Source: Nitrospira sp. (GTDB taxonomy: Bacteria > Nitrospirota > Nitrospiria > Nitrospirales > Nitrospiraceae). Taken from it: a DNA stretch of 64,000 bases. Below are positions 9,010 through 20,314 of this stretch, piece by piece (position 1 is the first letter of the stretch; each line of letters starts with the position of its first letter). The position numbers were made by a program, and so were the translations under genes. The notes below the pieces were generated by a model that saw nothing but the letters and a program-made list of their open reading frames with translations, was not told the origin of the DNA and ran no database searches. The stretch lies in assembly GCA_005116965.1 (NCBI GenBank), contig SWDG01000005.1, positions 47,957 through 111,956 of the forward strand, given 5' to 3'.

Positions 9010-11414
9010 GAGAACCCCATCTTGCTCAGGTGGCGGTTTACCTTGGTTTCCAGCTCGGCGACACGATTGACCATCTGCGGCATCGGGGTTTCGTACCGCT
9101 CGGCCAGTTCCTTCACTCGTTGCGTGAGCTGTTGGCTTACGCGATCCATCTCGCCATGAATGTCTCTATCCAAAGCCGCAAGCCATTTGTCATCCACCAC
9201 CAGCGTCTTAACCTCGGCCTCGGTGAGCGTTGGATACTTGGCGTAGGCTTTAGCGTCCAATGCCGACTCAGCTTCCTTGAGGCGCTTCTTGAGATCCGTC
9301 TCTTCATCGCTGAGTTTCAACCAGCCGTTCAGCGCGGCTACTTCGTCCTTCGCGTCCTTGTCGCCTTTGATTTCCTTCAGGCGTTTGGTGACCTCCGCCT
9401 TGTTTACCTTGTCGAGTTCAGAGAACGCGCCTTCCTCTCCACCCTGTTCTTCCTCCAATTCAGCAAGGCAGGCGGTGACAGCTTCTAACTCAGCCGTCAG
9501 CTGATCGATGACCTCCTGCTCTTTCGCAAAGTAACGGGCGACGATGAGAGATTTAGGCACGAGGTCACAGGTCCAGCCTTTATCTACCTGTTTGCCAGGT
9601 TTGCCGTCCTTGGTCTTTTTCGTTTCGATGATGCGGTACGTTTCGGCCTTCCAGCCGTCGGCGACGATGAGGTAGCAGTCGTCCTGCATGGTCTCTGCCC
9701 AGTAGTCCATCAGGTGCTGGTAGACGTCGTACTTATCAATGAGCGGCTGACCGACGTAGTGGGCCAGCAGGTCTTCGGACAGGATGGCGATGAGTTCCTT
9801 CGGATGGAAGCTGGGCTTCAGTGCCCGGAGCCTCTCGGCGGTCTTTTCTTTCCACGTCGCAAAGTGAGCGTTCATTCTATCGATGAAGGCGGCGAATTCG
9901 GGATGCTCATAGATCGTGGTCTTGATCGTCGGCTTCTCTATGGCAAGATCGAGGTAGCCGGGCCGGTTGGCTTTGAAGAGGGCCTGCTGAAGCTTGGGGC
10001 AGACATCCCAGTACCGTTGCAGCTCCTCGACATCTGCTTGTGGGATGCCGCCTTTCAGGTGACCTTCGATGTCTTGCAGATCTTCCGCCTGCTGGCTGTC
10101 GATGTAGCGAGGCAGATTGAGGTTGAACTCGTTCTTCTCGATCTCATCCACACTGACCATGCGGGAGTACTTGGGCACATCGAGGCGCTTGTTGAAGACA
10201 TCCACGATCCGATGAATGTCCTGCGCACGGAGGCGGTTTTTGGGACCGTCTTTCATGAAGCCTGCGCTGGCATCGATCATGAAGATGCCCTTGCGGGTGT
10301 GGGCGTCCTGTTTATCCACCACCACGATGCAGGCGGGAATGCCGGTGCCGTAAAACAAGTTGGCAGGCAGGCCGATGATGCCCTTGATGTAGCCCTTGCG
10401 AATCAGATTGCGGCGAATGTCGGCCTCGACATTGCCCCGGAACAGCACGCCGTGCGGCAGGATGCAGGCCCCTTTGCCGGTGCTCTTGAGCGAGCGGACA
10501 ATATGCAGCAGATAGGCGTAGTCGCCTTGCTTGTCGGGCGGCACGCCGAAGGGTTGGAACCGCTCGTAGGGATCGTTGAGCGGATTGAGACCGGTGCTCC
10601 ACCGCTTGTCACTGAAAGGGGGATTGGCGACGACGTAGTCGAAGGTCTTGAGGGGCTTGCCGTCCTTGAATTTGGGATCAGCCAGCGTGTTGCCCTGCGC
10701 AATCAGCGCCGTGGGGTTGTTGTGGAGAATCATGTTCATCCGCGCGAGGCCCGCGGTGGTGGCGTCTTTCTCCTGGCCGTAGATGGTCACCGACGTGCGC
10801 GCTTCGTCCGCGACTTTCAGCAGCAAGGAACCGGAGCCACAAGTCGGGTCATAGACGGTGGTGTCCGGGCTGGTCTTGACCTCACGAATGCCCAGGATCT
10901 GCGCGATGATGCGGCTGACTTCGGCCGGCGTATAGAACTGCCCCTTGCTCTTGCCGCTCTCCGTGGCGAAGTGCCGCATGAGGTATTCATAGGCATCGCC
11001 CAGAATATCGTCGCCTTCGGCGCGGTTCTTGGAGAAGTCGAGTCGCTTGTCTTCAAAAATGGCAATGAGGTCGGTGAGCCGCTTGACCATCTCATCGCCG
11101 CTGCCGAGCTTATTCGCATCGTTAAAGTCCGGCATATCGGACAACTTGTTGGCGTTCGCCAGCGGCGCGATGATCTTCTTATTGATCTGATCGCCGATAT
11201 CCGGCTTGCCCTTGAGCACGACCATGTCCTTGAAGCTCGCGCCCTTCGGAATGGTGATCGGGGCATACGGCACGCCGGCATACTTGTCGCTGACGTATTT
11301 GATGAACAGCAGGACGAGGACATAGTCTTTGTATTGGCTGGCATCCATGCCGCCACGCAGCACGTCGCAACTAGACCAGAGGGAGGAATAGAGCTCTGAT
11401 TTTTTGATAGCCAT
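9000..11414 (-). CDS. hsdM: Type I restriction-modification methylase subunit
   Basis: An 804-residue adenine-N6 methyltransferase subunit. An N-terminal HsdM helical domain (about 1-135) precedes the SAM-binding motif DPTCGSGSLLLK at 189-200 and the catalytic NPPF at 264-267. The core ends near residue 480. The remaining ~320 residues are charged and helical, with strong coiled-coil character around 620-800 (for example TKRLKEIKGDKDAKDEV). The classic E. coli subunit is about 530 residues, so this is the long subclass. It is the first gene of the hsd operon; a candidate promoter lies at 11459-11487. Confidence 0.94.
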   Translation of the reverse strand: MAIKKSELYSSLWSSCDVLRGGMDASQYKDYVLVLLFIKYVSDKYAGVPYAPITIPKGASFKDMVVLKGKPDIGDQINKKIIAPLANANKLSDMPDFNDANKLGSGDEMVKRLTDLIAIFEDKRLDFSKNRAEGDDILGDAYEYLMRHFATESGKSKGQFYTPAEVSRIIAQILGIREVKTSPDTTVYDPTCGSGSLLLKVADEARTSVTIYGQEKDATTAGLARMNMILHNNPTALIAQGNTLADPKFKDGKPLKTFDYVVANPPFSDKRWSTGLNPLNDPYERFQPFGVPPDKQGDYAYLLHIVRSLKSTGKGACILPHGVLFRGNVEADIRRNLIRKGYIKGIIGLPANLFYGTGIPACIVVVDKQDAHTRKGIFMIDASAGFMKDGPKNRLRAQDIHRIVDVFNKRLDVPKYSRMVSVDEIEKNEFNLNLPRYIDSQQAEDLQDIEGHLKGGIPQADVEELQRYWDVCPKLQQALFKANRPGYLDLAIEKPTIKTTIYEHPEFAAFIDRMNAHFATWKEKTAERLRALKPSFHPKELIAILSEDLLAHYVGQPLIDKYDVYQHLMDYWAETMQDDCYLIVADGWKAETYRIIETKKTKDGKPGKQVDKGWTCDLVPKSLIVARYFAKEQEVIDQLTAELEAVTACLAELEEEQGGEEGAFSELDKVNKAEVTKRLKEIKGDKDAKDEVAALNGWLKLSDEETDLKKRLKEAESALDAKAYAKYPTLTEAEVKTLVVDDKWLAALDRDIHGEMDRVSQQLTQRVKELAERYETPMPQMVNRVAELETKVNRHLSKMGFSWK

Positions 11415-11458
11415 GTGTCAGCTCATCCAAGCCGAGTATGTCTGGGATTTAGCGCGGA

Positions 11459-11487
11459 AGGATACCGGCTTTCGGAGAGGGGAACAA
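11459..11487 (-). promoter_or_regulatory. Candidate sigma-70 promoter of the hsd operon
   Basis: On the minus strand TTGTTC (11482-11487) and TATCCT (11459-11464) are separated by 17 bases, with the hsdM ATG about 45 bases downstream. Agreement with the consensus is moderate, and no experimental signal is available. Confidence 0.4.
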
Positions 11488-11625
11488 TAGGGAGAGGACG
11501 CGAAAGAAATGCTGCCCTTGGACAGGCTTAGGACAGGGCGCTCAGTGCTCAGCGAGAAGGAACGCCGGCAACGATTGGCTCTGGGAGGTCACAGGGCTGG
11601 AGAAACAGATCTTGGCCGCATTGTT

Positions 11626-12849
11626 TCAGGACTGTGCTTGATCCAGATCGAACGCCGAGTGGAGCGAGCGCATGGCCAGTTCGAGATATTTCTCATCGAT
11701 GACGCAGGAGATTTTTATCTCGGATGTGCTGATCATCATGATATTGACGCCTTCTCGGGACAGCACCTCGAACATCTTCGCCGCCACGCCGGAGTGCGAC
11801 CGCATCCCCACCCCAATCAACGAGACTTTGGCAATAGCTTCAGTCACTGAGACGGACTTGGCGTCGATGTCCTTTGCCACGGCTTGAATGAGCGGCACGG
11901 CCTTTTTGAGGTCGGCGCGGGGGACGGTAAAGGAGAGGTCCGTCAGAGCTGCCTGGCTGATGTTCTGGATAATCATGTCGACATTGATGTGCGCATCGGC
12001 CACGGGTCCAAAAATTCTGGCCGCAATCCCCGGTTTGTCCGGCACCCCGATGATGGTAATCTTTGCTTGATTCCGGTCCCCAGTGACGCCGGCAATGGCC
12101 GCCGCTTCCATATCTGTATCTTCCTTCGTCACAAGCGTCCCCTTTCCCTCTTTGAAGCTGGAATTCACTTCGACCGGGACATTGAATTTGGCGGCAAACT
12201 CGACTGATCGCGTTTGGAGCACTTTTGCGCCGAGGCTGGCCATCTCCAGCATTTCTTCGTAGGCGATCCGATCGATCCGTCTCGCTGCCGGTACAATATT
12301 GGGGTCCGCGGTATAGACCCCGTCGACATCGGTGAAGATAATGCAGCGATCGGCCTTCAAGGCCGCCGCCAGTGCCACGGCCGAGAGATCCGATCCTCCT
12401 CGTCCGAGCGTGGTCACGTCCGACCGCTCATTGATCCCTTGGAACCCAGCCACAACGGGAACGACCCCTTGGTCTAGGGCCTCTCGGATGCGGTCCGCCG
12501 TCACACGCGCAATTCTCGCCTTGGTATGGGCGCTGTCCGTGATGATGCCGACCTGTCGGCCGGTAAAGGACCGGGCATTAATCCCCCGCCCTCGCAACTC
12601 CATCGCGAGAAGCGCAATGGTGACTCGTTCCCCCGTTGAGAGCAGCATGTCCATCTCACGCTCATCGGGGGTAGCCGTTACGTCGTGTGCCAGCTTGAGC
12701 AATCGATCTGTTTCACCACTCATGGCTGAGAGCACAACCACGATGCGATTCCCAGCCTGTTGCGTGTGAGCGACGCGGTCGGCGACGCGGTGGATTCGTT
12801 CGATCGTGCCGACCGACGTTCCACCGTATTTTTGGACGATCAACGCCAC
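11626..12849 (-). CDS. lysC: Aspartate kinase
   Basis: A 407-residue enzyme that phosphorylates aspartate, the first step toward lysine, threonine and methionine. The kinase signature KYGGTSVG is at residues 7-14, [11 protein letters not shown] and the [12 protein letters not shown] segment follow, and two ACT domains occupy about 265-407 (one beginning [17 protein letters not shown], the second [23 protein letters not shown]). ACT domains of this class usually bind lysine and/or threonine, so feedback control is expected. The start is 5 bases after the stop of the apgM-like gene, making it the last gene of the alaC-hom-thrC-apgM-lysC unit. Confidence 0.96.
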   Translation of the reverse strand: MALIVQKYGGTSVGTIERIHRVADRVAHTQQAGNRIVVVLSAMSGETDRLLKLAHDVTATPDEREMDMLLSTGERVTIALLAMELRGRGINARSFTGRQVGIITDSAHTKARIARVTADRIREALDQGVVPVVAGFQGINERSDVTTLGRGGSDLSAVALAAALKADRCIIFTDVDGVYTADPNIVPAARRIDRIAYEEMLEMASLGAKVLQTRSVEFAAKFNVPVEVNSSFKEGKGTLVTKEDTDMEAAAIAGVTGDRNQAKITIIGVPDKPGIAARIFGPVADAHINVDMIIQNISQAALTDLSFTVPRADLKKAVPLIQAVAKDIDAKSVSVTEAIAKVSLIGVGMRSHSGVAAKMFEVLSREGVNIMMISTSEIKISCVIDEKYLELAMRSLHSAFDLDQAQS

Positions 12850-12853
12850 AGCG

Positions 12854-14071
12854 TCAGCTCTTTGAGAAGAACTTCATGACAAACTTCGTGGCATCACGGG
12901 TAGGCATGTTCGCTGCGAGAGCATCCGCCTCAGTGAACCGGCGATCGACCATCTCAGATCCCTTTCCGCCTCCTTCACCAAACGCATAGAACGCCGGGCC
13001 CTCGATTCCTGCGGTATGATCGCAGATCACAAGAAAACGATAGGGACCTAGTTTGGACAAGCCTTCGAATAACGGACCGACGAGATGGCGATCGAACTCT
13101 TCGATCCCCTGAACTTTGGCTTTGATATCAGTGCCGTGGATCACCTCATCCGCCAACTTGGCATGCACATAGACAAAATCTCTCTTGGCAAGTTCTGCCA
13201 ACGCGACGGTCGCCTTAGTCTGGAGATCGCCGCCGGCCAGCTGATCGGGGTCCACCGCGTCCAGGCCTGCACAGATCCCAAGACCACGATGCACGTCGTT
13301 GGTTGCCACGACCGCCCCCGTAACCTGGTATTTCTCAACCAGACTCGGCCATGTGACCGCTCGCCCCTCGCCCCAGAGCCAGATACAATTCGCCGGTTTC
13401 TTCCCCGCAGCGACCCGTTCCTCGTTGAGAGGATGATCGCGCAAGATGAAATAGGCCGCATCCATCAACTGGCGGAGAATATCGGCTCCATCGCCTTTCG
13501 GTAAGGCCTCCGCGATGGATTGACCAAGGATCGTCTGCGGATCGGTGCAGATCGCTCGCGGCGTCCCCTTCACCCATACCATCAGGTGGCGGTGACCCGC
13601 CCCCGGATAGAATTGGATGGTCTCCGAGCCGAGCTGCTCATTGATTGCCTCGATCAATTCGCGGGCCTCTTCGGTTTCGATCAGCCCGGCCGTTGCGTCG
13701 TCCAGGATGACATGCTGGCCCAATTTTTTGATCTCACCGCCCTTCCCGCTCTCCGGCATCACGGTAACCATCGTGCAGCGGAATACGACGTCCTGTTCCG
13801 TCCCGGACACACCTAAACTTGCCGCTTCAAGCGGTCCAGGGCCCGGATAAAACTTCTTGGGATCGTACCCAAGAATCGCGGCGCCGACCAATCCGCCGCC
13901 ATGGTGCACCCCATCGGCGGGAATCATCAGCCGACCCAGCTCTCCGCTCTGCGCTAGACGATCGAGATGAGGCGTCGCCGCCGCTTGGAGCGGCGTCCGA
14001 CCGCCCAGTTCTTCTTGTGGGTGATGAGCCATTCCACCGGCATGCACAATCACATATTTCATAAGATCCAC
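12854..14071 (-). CDS. ApgM-like protein, proposed homoserine kinase, active site degenerate
   Basis: A 405-residue member of the alkaline-phosphatase superfamily related to archaeal-type cofactor-independent phosphoglycerate mutase (ApgM). Relatives placed between thrC and lysC have been proposed as homoserine kinases, and no thrB is seen in this operon. The fold markers are present ([32 protein letters not shown]). Where ApgM has GDGMAD this protein has AGGMAHH, and where it has the catalytic serine in PGSDVANLS it has HGGGLVGAA. The PHDI and GATG motifs are also changed, while the D-E-x-x-H and VICDH metal positions remain. Mutase chemistry therefore looks impossible as usually understood. 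The start is GTG 14071 or ATG 14062. Confidence 0.8.
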   Translation of the reverse strand: MDLMKYVIVHAGGMAHHPQEELGGRTPLQAAATPHLDRLAQSGELGRLMIPADGVHHGGGLVGAAILGYDPKKFYPGPGPLEAASLGVSGTEQDVVFRCTMVTVMPESGKGGEIKKLGQHVILDDATAGLIETEEARELIEAINEQLGSETIQFYPGAGHRHLMVWVKGTPRAICTDPQTILGQSIAEALPKGDGADILRQLMDAAYFILRDHPLNEERVAAGKKPANCIWLWGEGRAVTWPSLVEKYQVTGAVVATNDVHRGLGICAGLDAVDPDQLAGGDLQTKATVALAELAKRDFVYVHAKLADEVIHGTDIKAKVQGIEEFDRHLVGPLFEGLSKLGPYRFLVICDHTAGIEGPAFYAFGEGGGKGSEMVDRRFTEADALAANMPTRDATKFVMKFFSKS

Positions 14072-14078
14072 ACGTCTC

Positions 14079-15140
14079 TCAGACTTTCAACAGACGAGCC
14101 ACGTCCTCGCGCGTCGCCTTGACCGTCTGCGGTTGTTTCGACACGCTGATTGCCGTATCGGCATCTTTCAACCCATGCCCCGTCAACGTACATACGACTG
14201 TCTCTCCTTCTCGTAGCGCATTAGCTCGATGCAATTTGGCCACGCCGGCGACGGACGCCGCGGAAGCCGGTTCACAAAAGACCCCTTCGGTTGCCGCCAC
14301 CATGGTGTAGGCTTGGAGAATTTCCTCATCTGTCACCAGATCGATCGCGCCCGCAGATTCCTCCACCGCCTGTACTGCTGAAGACCAGCTGGCGGGATTG
14401 CCGATTCGAATGGCCGTGGCAATGGTCTGTGGTTGCTCGACGACTCGGCCCAACACGATCGGAGCCGCACCAGCGGCTTGAAATCCCATCATGCGGGGCA
14501 TCCTTGAAATCTGATTGGCCGCACGATATTCTTGGTACCCTTTCCAATAGGCTGTGATATTTCCGGCGTTTCCAACCGGCAACACATGAAGCGTCGGAGC
14601 CTCGCCAAGCTGATCACACACCTCAAAGGCCGCAGTCTTCTGCCCGTCAATCCGGAACGGATTCACCGAGTTGACCAATTCGATGGGCAGTGTCGCTGAA
14701 AACTCCTTGACGAGCGTCAGGGCCTGATCAAAGTTGCCTTCAATCTGGATCACCGTGGCCTGATGCATCATCGCCTGAGACAACTTACCCATCGCGATCT
14801 TGCCGGCTGGAATCAATACGAAAACGGACAACCCTGCGCGCGCCCCGTACGCGGCGGCAGAGGCGGAGGTGTTGCCGGTCGATGCGCACATCACCGCCCG
14901 CGCACCGCTTTCCACCGCCTTCGAGATGGCCAATGTCATGCCGCGGTCCTTGAAGGACCCGGTTGGATTGGCCCCCTCGAACTTCAGATAGAGTTCGACC
15001 CCTGGCGCAATGGCCTGAGCTAATCTCGTGGCCCGAATCAGAGGGGTATTGCCCTCTCCCAGGCTGATCACAGGAGTCTTCTCCGTCACGGGGAGGAATT
15101 TACGATACTCCTCTATCACACCACGCCAAGGGCTCATCAA
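14079..15140 (-). CDS. thrC: Threonine synthase
   Basis: A 353-residue PLP enzyme that converts O-phosphohomoserine to threonine. The PLP lysine sits in GSFKDRGMT (Lys64), and the phosphate-binding loop [11 protein letters not shown] is at about 195-205. The length and motifs fit the short bacterial/plant-like class. It needs phosphohomoserine, so a homoserine kinase activity must exist; the neighbouring apgM-like gene is the only local candidate. It starts one base before the hom stop codon ends, so translation is coupled. Confidence 0.95.
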   Translation of the reverse strand: MMSPWRGVIEEYRKFLPVTEKTPVISLGEGNTPLIRATRLAQAIAPGVELYLKFEGANPTGSFKDRGMTLAISKAVESGARAVMCASTGNTSASAAAYGARAGLSVFVLIPAGKIAMGKLSQAMMHQATVIQIEGNFDQALTLVKEFSATLPIELVNSVNPFRIDGQKTAAFEVCDQLGEAPTLHVLPVGNAGNITAYWKGYQEYRAANQISRMPRMMGFQAAGAAPIVLGRVVEQPQTIATAIRIGNPASWSSAVQAVEESAGAIDLVTDEEILQAYTMVAATEGVFCEPASAASVAGVAKLHRANALREGETVVCTLTGHGLKDADTAISVSKQPQTVKATREDVARLLKV

Positions 15141-16454
15141 TTACTCATCCTTGCCTTCAATACGAATCAGCGTCGGCGGCTCGGAGACGAACGCCTTCTG
15201 ATTAATTTCACGCAACGCGGTCTGGACATCCCGCTCCTTCGCCATATGGGTCTTGATGACAATCGGCACGGTCTGTCCTTCGCGGCGTCCCTGTTGTACC
15301 ATCGACGAGATACTGATTCCGCAGTGCCCCAATTCACCAGCGATCTGCGCCAATACGCCAGGCCGATCCACGACCATAAATCGCAGATAATAGAGTGAGC
15401 TGATCTCTTCCATCGATCTCAGCCGGAGCGGCCGTCGCTGATCCGGCTGAAACGACGCCACGGGCACGCGACCGGCGCTGCTTTTCAAAAGATTCCGTCC
15501 GATCGCAATCACGTCGCTGACCACCGCACTCCCGGTCGGCATGGATCCGGCCCCCCGGCCATAGAGGACGACGTCACCGACCGCATCACCGACGAGCTGG
15601 ATGGCATTGTACACATCCTCAACCTGGGCAATCGGAGACGCCGAGGGGAGCATCGTAGGATGAACCCGGGCCTCAATCTCTCCATCCACCAGTTTTGCGA
15701 TACCGAGCAGCTTAATCGTGAAACCAAACTGCTTCGCGTAGGCGATATCGATCGGCGTGATGTTGGTAATCCCTTCCGTATAGATGTCCTTGAAGTTGAC
15801 CGGGGTTCCATAGGCAAGGTTGACGAGGATGGCCAGCTTGTGCGCCGAATCGATCCCGGCCACATCAAAGGTCGGATCAGCTTCGGCATACCCGGCTCGT
15901 TGTGCGTCCGCGAGCACTTCCTCGAAACTGTGCCCCTCGCGGGTCATTCTCGACAAAATATAGTTAGACGTCCCGTTGATGATGCCGTAGATGGATTCGA
16001 TCGTATTCCCGGCCAAGCCCTCCGTCAACGCACGAATAATGGGAATCCCGCCGCCGACGCTGGCTTCAAATCCTAGATCCACTCCTTTGCGCACGGCAGC
16101 GTCGAAGATTTCTTCTCCGTGAAGCGCCAGGAGCGCTTTGTTTGCCGTGACCACATGCTTCCCGGCCCCGATCGCATCCAGAATGACGCGTTTAGCCGTA
16201 TCGTATCCGCCGATGAGCTCAACGACGATATCGATGTCTGGAGCAGTCAGAACCTGTCTGCTGTCGGTCGTCAACACCCCGGCAGCCAAGGCGACGCCAC
16301 GCTCCCTGACGACGTCCAGATCCACCACGCGAACGAGGTCAACCGGGACACCGACGCGCCGTGTAATGAGGGCGGCATTATCGAGAAGAATTTTGGCGAC
16401 TCCGGTGCCGACCGTACCGAACCCTACAATCCCGATTCCGATACGCGATCTCAT
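15141..16454 (-). CDS. hom: Homoserine dehydrogenase
   Basis: A 437-residue enzyme reducing aspartate semialdehyde to homoserine. The NAD(P) motif GFGTVGTG is at 11-18. The catalytic domain includes [17 protein letters not shown] and [11 protein letters not shown], and a C-terminal ACT domain begins at about 355 ([20 protein letters not shown]), giving likely threonine feedback. The length is typical. It overlaps the alaC stop by four bases (ATGA) and is followed directly by thrC. Confidence 0.96.
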   Translation of the reverse strand: MRSRIGIGIVGFGTVGTGVAKILLDNAALITRRVGVPVDLVRVVDLDVVRERGVALAAGVLTTDSRQVLTAPDIDIVVELIGGYDTAKRVILDAIGAGKHVVTANKALLALHGEEIFDAAVRKGVDLGFEASVGGGIPIIRALTEGLAGNTIESIYGIINGTSNYILSRMTREGHSFEEVLADAQRAGYAEADPTFDVAGIDSAHKLAILVNLAYGTPVNFKDIYTEGITNITPIDIAYAKQFGFTIKLLGIAKLVDGEIEARVHPTMLPSASPIAQVEDVYNAIQLVGDAVGDVVLYGRGAGSMPTGSAVVSDVIAIGRNLLKSSAGRVPVASFQPDQRRPLRLRSMEEISSLYYLRFMVVDRPGVLAQIAGELGHCGISISSMVQQGRREGQTVPIVIKTHMAKERDVQTALREINQKAFVSEPPTLIRIEGKDE

Positions 16455-17647
16455 TCCTCATCCCCATCGAGCTTGAGGGCTTTCCGGATTCCTCTGACGG
16501 CCTGCCTGGTGCGATGTTCGTTTTCTACCAGCCCAAACCGCACGTATTCATCACCGCCTTCACCGAATCCGATCCCCGGAGAAACGGCCACTTTTGCCTC
16601 TTTGAGTAAGAGCTTTGAAAACTCCAAGGATCCCATGTGGCGATAGGGCACAGGGATACGTGCCCACACAAACATCGTGGCCAGGGGCTTTGCGACTTGC
16701 CAGCCGATCCGATTCAGCCCGCCCACGAGCACATCCCTGCGTTTTTGGTACCGCAACACCGTCTCCTTGACACAGTCCTGAGGGCCATTCAAGGCAATTA
16801 CACTGGCGATCTGAATGGGTTGATAAATACCATAGTCCAGATAACTTTTAATCTTTGCCAACGCTCCGACGACCTCTCGATTACCCACACAAAATCCGAC
16901 CCGCCAGCCTGGCATATTGTACGCCTTCGATAACGTGTAGAACTCTACGCCACAATCTTTTGCTCCCGGGACCTGGAGAAAACTTGGAGCTTTATACCCA
17001 TCGAACACCAAATCAGCATAGGCAAGGTCGTGGATGACAATGACGTTGTGCTCCTTGGCAAACGCCACGATCTTCTTGAAGAACCCCAAATCCACAACGG
17101 CCGTCGTAGGATTGTGGGGGAAATTGATGACGAGAATCTTTGGTCTCGGAAACGTCTGCCGATAGACGCGCGTCAGATCTTCGAAAAAATCGCTATCCTG
17201 ACGGAGTTCGATACCGCGGACCTCACCACCCGCAATGATGAAGCTGTACATGTGGATGGGATACGTCGGCGTCGGGGTCAGGACCACATCGCCAGGGCCG
17301 ATCAGGGCCAAGGCCAGGTGGGCGAGACCTTCTTTTGACCCGATGGTGACAATCGCTTCAGTCTCCGGATCCAGGTCAACAGCGTAGTTTCGCTTGTACC
17401 AGCCACAGATCGCATGCCGTAGTTTCGTGATGCCGCGCGAGGCCGAGTACCGATGATTCTTTCCTTTACGGGCGGCCTCGATCATCTTCTCGACGATATG
17501 AGGCGGAGTCGGTTGATCGGGATTCCCCATCCCAAAATCAATAATGTCTTGCCCACGTTGGCGAGCCTCAAGCTTGAGTGATTGAACTTGCGCGAACACG
17601 TACGGCGGGAGTCGCTTGATCCGATAAAAACCTTCGCCCAACCCCAT
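16451..17647 (-). CDS. alaC: Glutamate-pyruvate aminotransferase AlaC
   Basis: A 398-residue class I PLP aminotransferase very like E. coli AlaC (YfdZ), which makes alanine from pyruvate. Shared stretches include [52 protein letters not shown] and the PLP-lysine region [16 protein letters not shown] chose the ATG at 17647 because AAGGAAG lies just before it; an upstream start (17689) would add 14 residues without homology. It leads the hom-thrC-apgM-lysC unit, overlapping hom by four bases. LL-diaminopimelate aminotransferase is a related alternative, but the AlaC match is much closer. Confidence 0.9.
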   Translation of the reverse strand: MGLGEGFYRIKRLPPYVFAQVQSLKLEARQRGQDIIDFGMGNPDQPTPPHIVEKMIEAARKGKNHRYSASRGITKLRHAICGWYKRNYAVDLDPETEAIVTIGSKEGLAHLALALIGPGDVVLTPTPTYPIHMYSFIIAGGEVRGIELRQDSDFFEDLTRVYRQTFPRPKILVINFPHNPTTAVVDLGFFKKIVAFAKEHNVIVIHDLAYADLVFDGYKAPSFLQVPGAKDCGVEFYTLSKAYNMPGWRVGFCVGNREVVGALAKIKSYLDYGIYQPIQIASVIALNGPQDCVKETVLRYQKRRDVLVGGLNRIGWQVAKPLATMFVWARIPVPYRHMGSLEFSKLLLKEAKVAVSPGIGFGEGGDEYVRFGLVENEHRTRQAVRGIRKALKLDGDEE

Positions 17648-17685
17648 GAACTTCCTTTTGACTGCTATTAAATATTTCTTAAAAC

Positions 17686-17710
17686 TCACTCATCCCGTCA
17701 AAATGAGTGA
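17686..17710. promoter_or_regulatory. Inverted repeat between alaC and pdxJ
   Basis: TCACTCAT and ATGAGTGA form perfect 8-bp arms around a 9-base spacer in the divergent region between alaC (-) and pdxJ (+), about 40 bases upstream of the alaC start. The spacing suits a dimeric regulator or a small hairpin. The regulator is unknown. Confidence 0.4.
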
Positions 17711-17942
17711 AGGGATCCTGAAGGGCCCTATTCTAATGGAGGGCTTTGGTCGAGTCAATTTACTCAATTTTCTATGGGGTTCTGTAGTTGTCAGATGCGC
17801 CTACTCCTCATCCGGTGCTTCACCGATCTATGAGCCCGTTCTTGCCCCCTCTCGTCCCTTTCTGCTACTACTATCGCTGGATTGATGGCTCCAGCCTGTC
17901 TCACGCACGTGTTCTCCGGCTGACTGGATGTAAGGAGGGGAG

Positions 17943-18656
17943 ATGGCCCGGCTTGGTGTGAATATCGACCATGTGGCGACGTTGCGGCAAGCACGTGGAG
18001 GAACCGATCCAGATCCCTTGGCAGCTGCGGTGCTTGTCGAGCTGGCAGGAGCAGACGGCCTGGTCGTTCACCTGCGGGAAGACCGGCGCCATATCCAAGA
18101 TCGAGACCTTCAACTCCTTCGCGAAATAACCCGCACAAAGCTCGACCTTGAAATGGCAGCCGACGCAGAAATGGCGAAGATCGCCCTGACCATCAAGCCC
18201 GACCTGGTCACGTTGGTACCAGAAAAGCGACAGGAACTCACCACTGAAGGAGGCCTGGATATCGCCGGGCATCGTGACCGAATTCAGAGCATTGTGACTC
18301 TGTTACATAACGGGGGGATTCCCGTCAGTGTCTTTGTTGAGCCCGATTTGAATCAGATCAGGGCTGCGCACAAGGTTGCGGCTGATTTCGTGGAGCTGCA
18401 TACCGGTCGGTACGCGAATGCCACCCGCTCTAAAGAAGCCGATGCGGAATTCGAAGCCATTACCCACGCCGCCAAGCTGGCCTACAAGCTTGGGATCGGC
18501 GTCAATGCCGGGCATGGACTGAATTACCGCAACATCAAACGCTTGACGCATATTCCAGAAATCGTCGAGTACAACATCGGACACAGTATCATCGCACGGG
18601 CGGTCCTCGTCGGTCTCGTAGAAGCCGTGAAAGAAATGAAGGCCCTACTCAGTTGA
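17943..18656 (+). CDS. pdxJ: Pyridoxine 5'-phosphate synthase
   Basis: A 237-residue enzyme that condenses 1-deoxyxylulose 5-phosphate with 3-amino-2-oxopropyl phosphate, the last ring-forming step of de novo vitamin B6 synthesis. It starts [20 protein letters not shown], contains the conserved [15 protein letters not shown] and SVFVEPD segments and the HTGRYA and GHGLNY active-site blocks. Ribosome binding site AAGGAGGGGAG directly precedes the ATG. It heads a + strand run with the NAD(P)HX repair gene and tsaE. Confidence 0.97.
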   Translation: MARLGVNIDHVATLRQARGGTDPDPLAAAVLVELAGADGLVVHLREDRRHIQDRDLQLLREITRTKLDLEMAADAEMAKIALTIKPDLVTLVPEKRQELTTEGGLDIAGHRDRIQSIVTLLHNGGIPVSVFVEPDLNQIRAAHKVAADFVELHTGRYANATRSKEADAEFEAITHAAKLAYKLGIGVNAGHGLNYRNIKRLTHIPEIVEYNIGHSIIARAVLVGLVEAVKEMKALLS

Positions 18657-18706
18657 TTTGAGATCGTCGCCCTGCTGGGTCCGCCCGTTCTTCTCGTTAG
18701 TACACC

Positions 18707-20305
18707 ATGACCAAGATTATTACCGCTGCACAGATGCAGGCACTCGACCGCCGGACGATCTCAGAGGCTCGTATCCCTGTGACCACATTGATGGAGCGCG
18801 CCGGCTCGGGCGTTGTCTCTTGCCTTGAGCAACGGTTGGGGCCCGTACGAGGCAAGAGAATCACCGTGGTGTGCGGCAAAGGCAACAATGGGGGGGATGG
18901 ATTCGTTGTTGCGCGCCTCCTCCGCCGACGCCATGCGAACGTGCGCGTCCTCGTCGTGACCCCCACGTCCGAACTGAGCCGTGATGCTGCCACCATGTAT
19001 AAGCAATTCGTTCGAAGCGCAGGGAAGTCCTCCGTCTACCTCTATGCGTCCAAGGCCCAGGCGCAGGCACTTTTACAAGATAGCGATATCCTCATTGATG
19101 CCCTCCTCGGAACAGGACTCTCTGCCACTGTAACTGGGCGCTATGCCGAGGCCATTGACAGCATCAATGAAACGGGTCGTCCCGTGGTGGCCGTTGATCT
19201 TCCATCGGGCCTCCATGCTGATACTGGAACGATCCTTGGCCGAGCCATTCGTGCCTCCTTCACCGTGACCTTTGGGCTACCGAAGTTAGGCCTCTATCAG
19301 AATGATGGGATCGACCTCGCTGGAGAGGTGGCGCTCGTCGACATCGGAATTCCGCCGGCCTACATTGACGCGGTCCAGAGCCGAACGACCTTGCTCACAC
19401 CGCACGTGGTGCGCACATACCTGCCGAAACGGCAACCATCGAGTCACAAAGGAACATTCGGCCATGCCGGTATCATCGCAGGATCCGTCGGCAAAACTGG
19501 TGCAGCCGCCATGGCTGCTCAGGCGGCCCTGCGTATCGGTGCGGGCCTCGTGACTGTCGCGATCCCTACGAGTGTCAACGATGTATTGGAAGCAAAGTTG
19601 CTGGAAGTGATGACGATTCCGATGCCTGAAACGAAAGCGCGCACCTTGGCGCGAACCGCATTCGATCGGCTCGTCGCCTTCATGGAGGCAAGAACTGCTA
19701 TCGCTATCGGTCCGGGTCTATCAACTCATCCTGAAACGGTGGAGCTGGTCCGGGCCTTGACGAAACAGCTGGACCGACCGGCTGTTTTAGATGCGGACGC
19801 CCTGAATGCGTTGACCGGACGGACTGCCCTTCTGGCGGCTTGCAAAACACCGCCAATCATCACTCCCCACCCTGGAGAAATGGCACGACTGGAGGCTGAC
19901 GCCACGCCGCAGACCGTCAATAGCGATCGGATCGGTACTGCCACCCGCTTCGCACGGGAACGGGGACTGTTCGTCGTTCTGAAAGGGGCTCGGACCGTCG
20001 TTGCCAGACCTGATGGAGTCGTCGCTATTTGCCCGACGGGTAATCCTGGCATGGCGACTGCTGGAACAGGCGATGTATTGACCGGCATGATCGTGGGACT
20101 TTTGGCCCAAGGCGTGCCCTCCTGGGAAGCGGCCTGTGCCGCCACCTACCTGCATGGTGTCGCCGGGGATTTGGCTTCAGCGAGAAAGGGACAAGCCGGC
20201 TTGATCTCGAGCGATGTCATCGAGGAGATTCCCTGTGCCCTCAAGCTCATGCATCAGGCTCCATCAAACGAGGCCAATGAGAACATGCGGAACGATCCCA
20301 TGTGA
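18707..20305 (+). CDS. nnr: Bifunctional NAD(P)H-hydrate epimerase/dehydratase
   Basis: A 532-residue fusion that repairs hydrated NAD(P)H. Residues ~1-220 are the YjeF N-terminal epimerase domain ([34 protein letters not shown]). Residues ~230-515 are the ADP/ATP-dependent dehydratase domain of the ribokinase fold, with [16 protein letters not shown] and the nucleotide-site [14 protein letters not shown]. The last ~20 residues are unconserved. tsaE follows nine bases later, an arrangement common in bacteria. Confidence 0.95.
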   Translation: MTKIITAAQMQALDRRTISEARIPVTTLMERAGSGVVSCLEQRLGPVRGKRITVVCGKGNNGGDGFVVARLLRRRHANVRVLVVTPTSELSRDAATMYKQFVRSAGKSSVYLYASKAQAQALLQDSDILIDALLGTGLSATVTGRYAEAIDSINETGRPVVAVDLPSGLHADTGTILGRAIRASFTVTFGLPKLGLYQNDGIDLAGEVALVDIGIPPAYIDAVQSRTTLLTPHVVRTYLPKRQPSSHKGTFGHAGIIAGSVGKTGAAAMAAQAALRIGAGLVTVAIPTSVNDVLEAKLLEVMTIPMPETKARTLARTAFDRLVAFMEARTAIAIGPGLSTHPETVELVRALTKQLDRPAVLDADALNALTGRTALLAACKTPPIITPHPGEMARLEADATPQTVNSDRIGTATRFARERGLFVVLKGARTVVARPDGVVAICPTGNPGMATAGTGDVLTGMIVGLLAQGVPSWEAACAATYLHGVAGDLASARKGQAGLISSDVIEEIPCALKLMHQAPSNEANENMRNDPM

Positions 20306-20314
20306 GGACGTCCC

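Noticed and set aside
9714..11399. A 561-codon open frame on the plus strand inside hsdM
   Set aside because: It is antisense to hsdM, whose motifs are clear, and shows only the shadow composition of that gene.
17646..17885. Small plus-strand frame upstream of pdxJ
   Set aside because: No ribosome binding site or family sequence; it overlaps the start of alaC.
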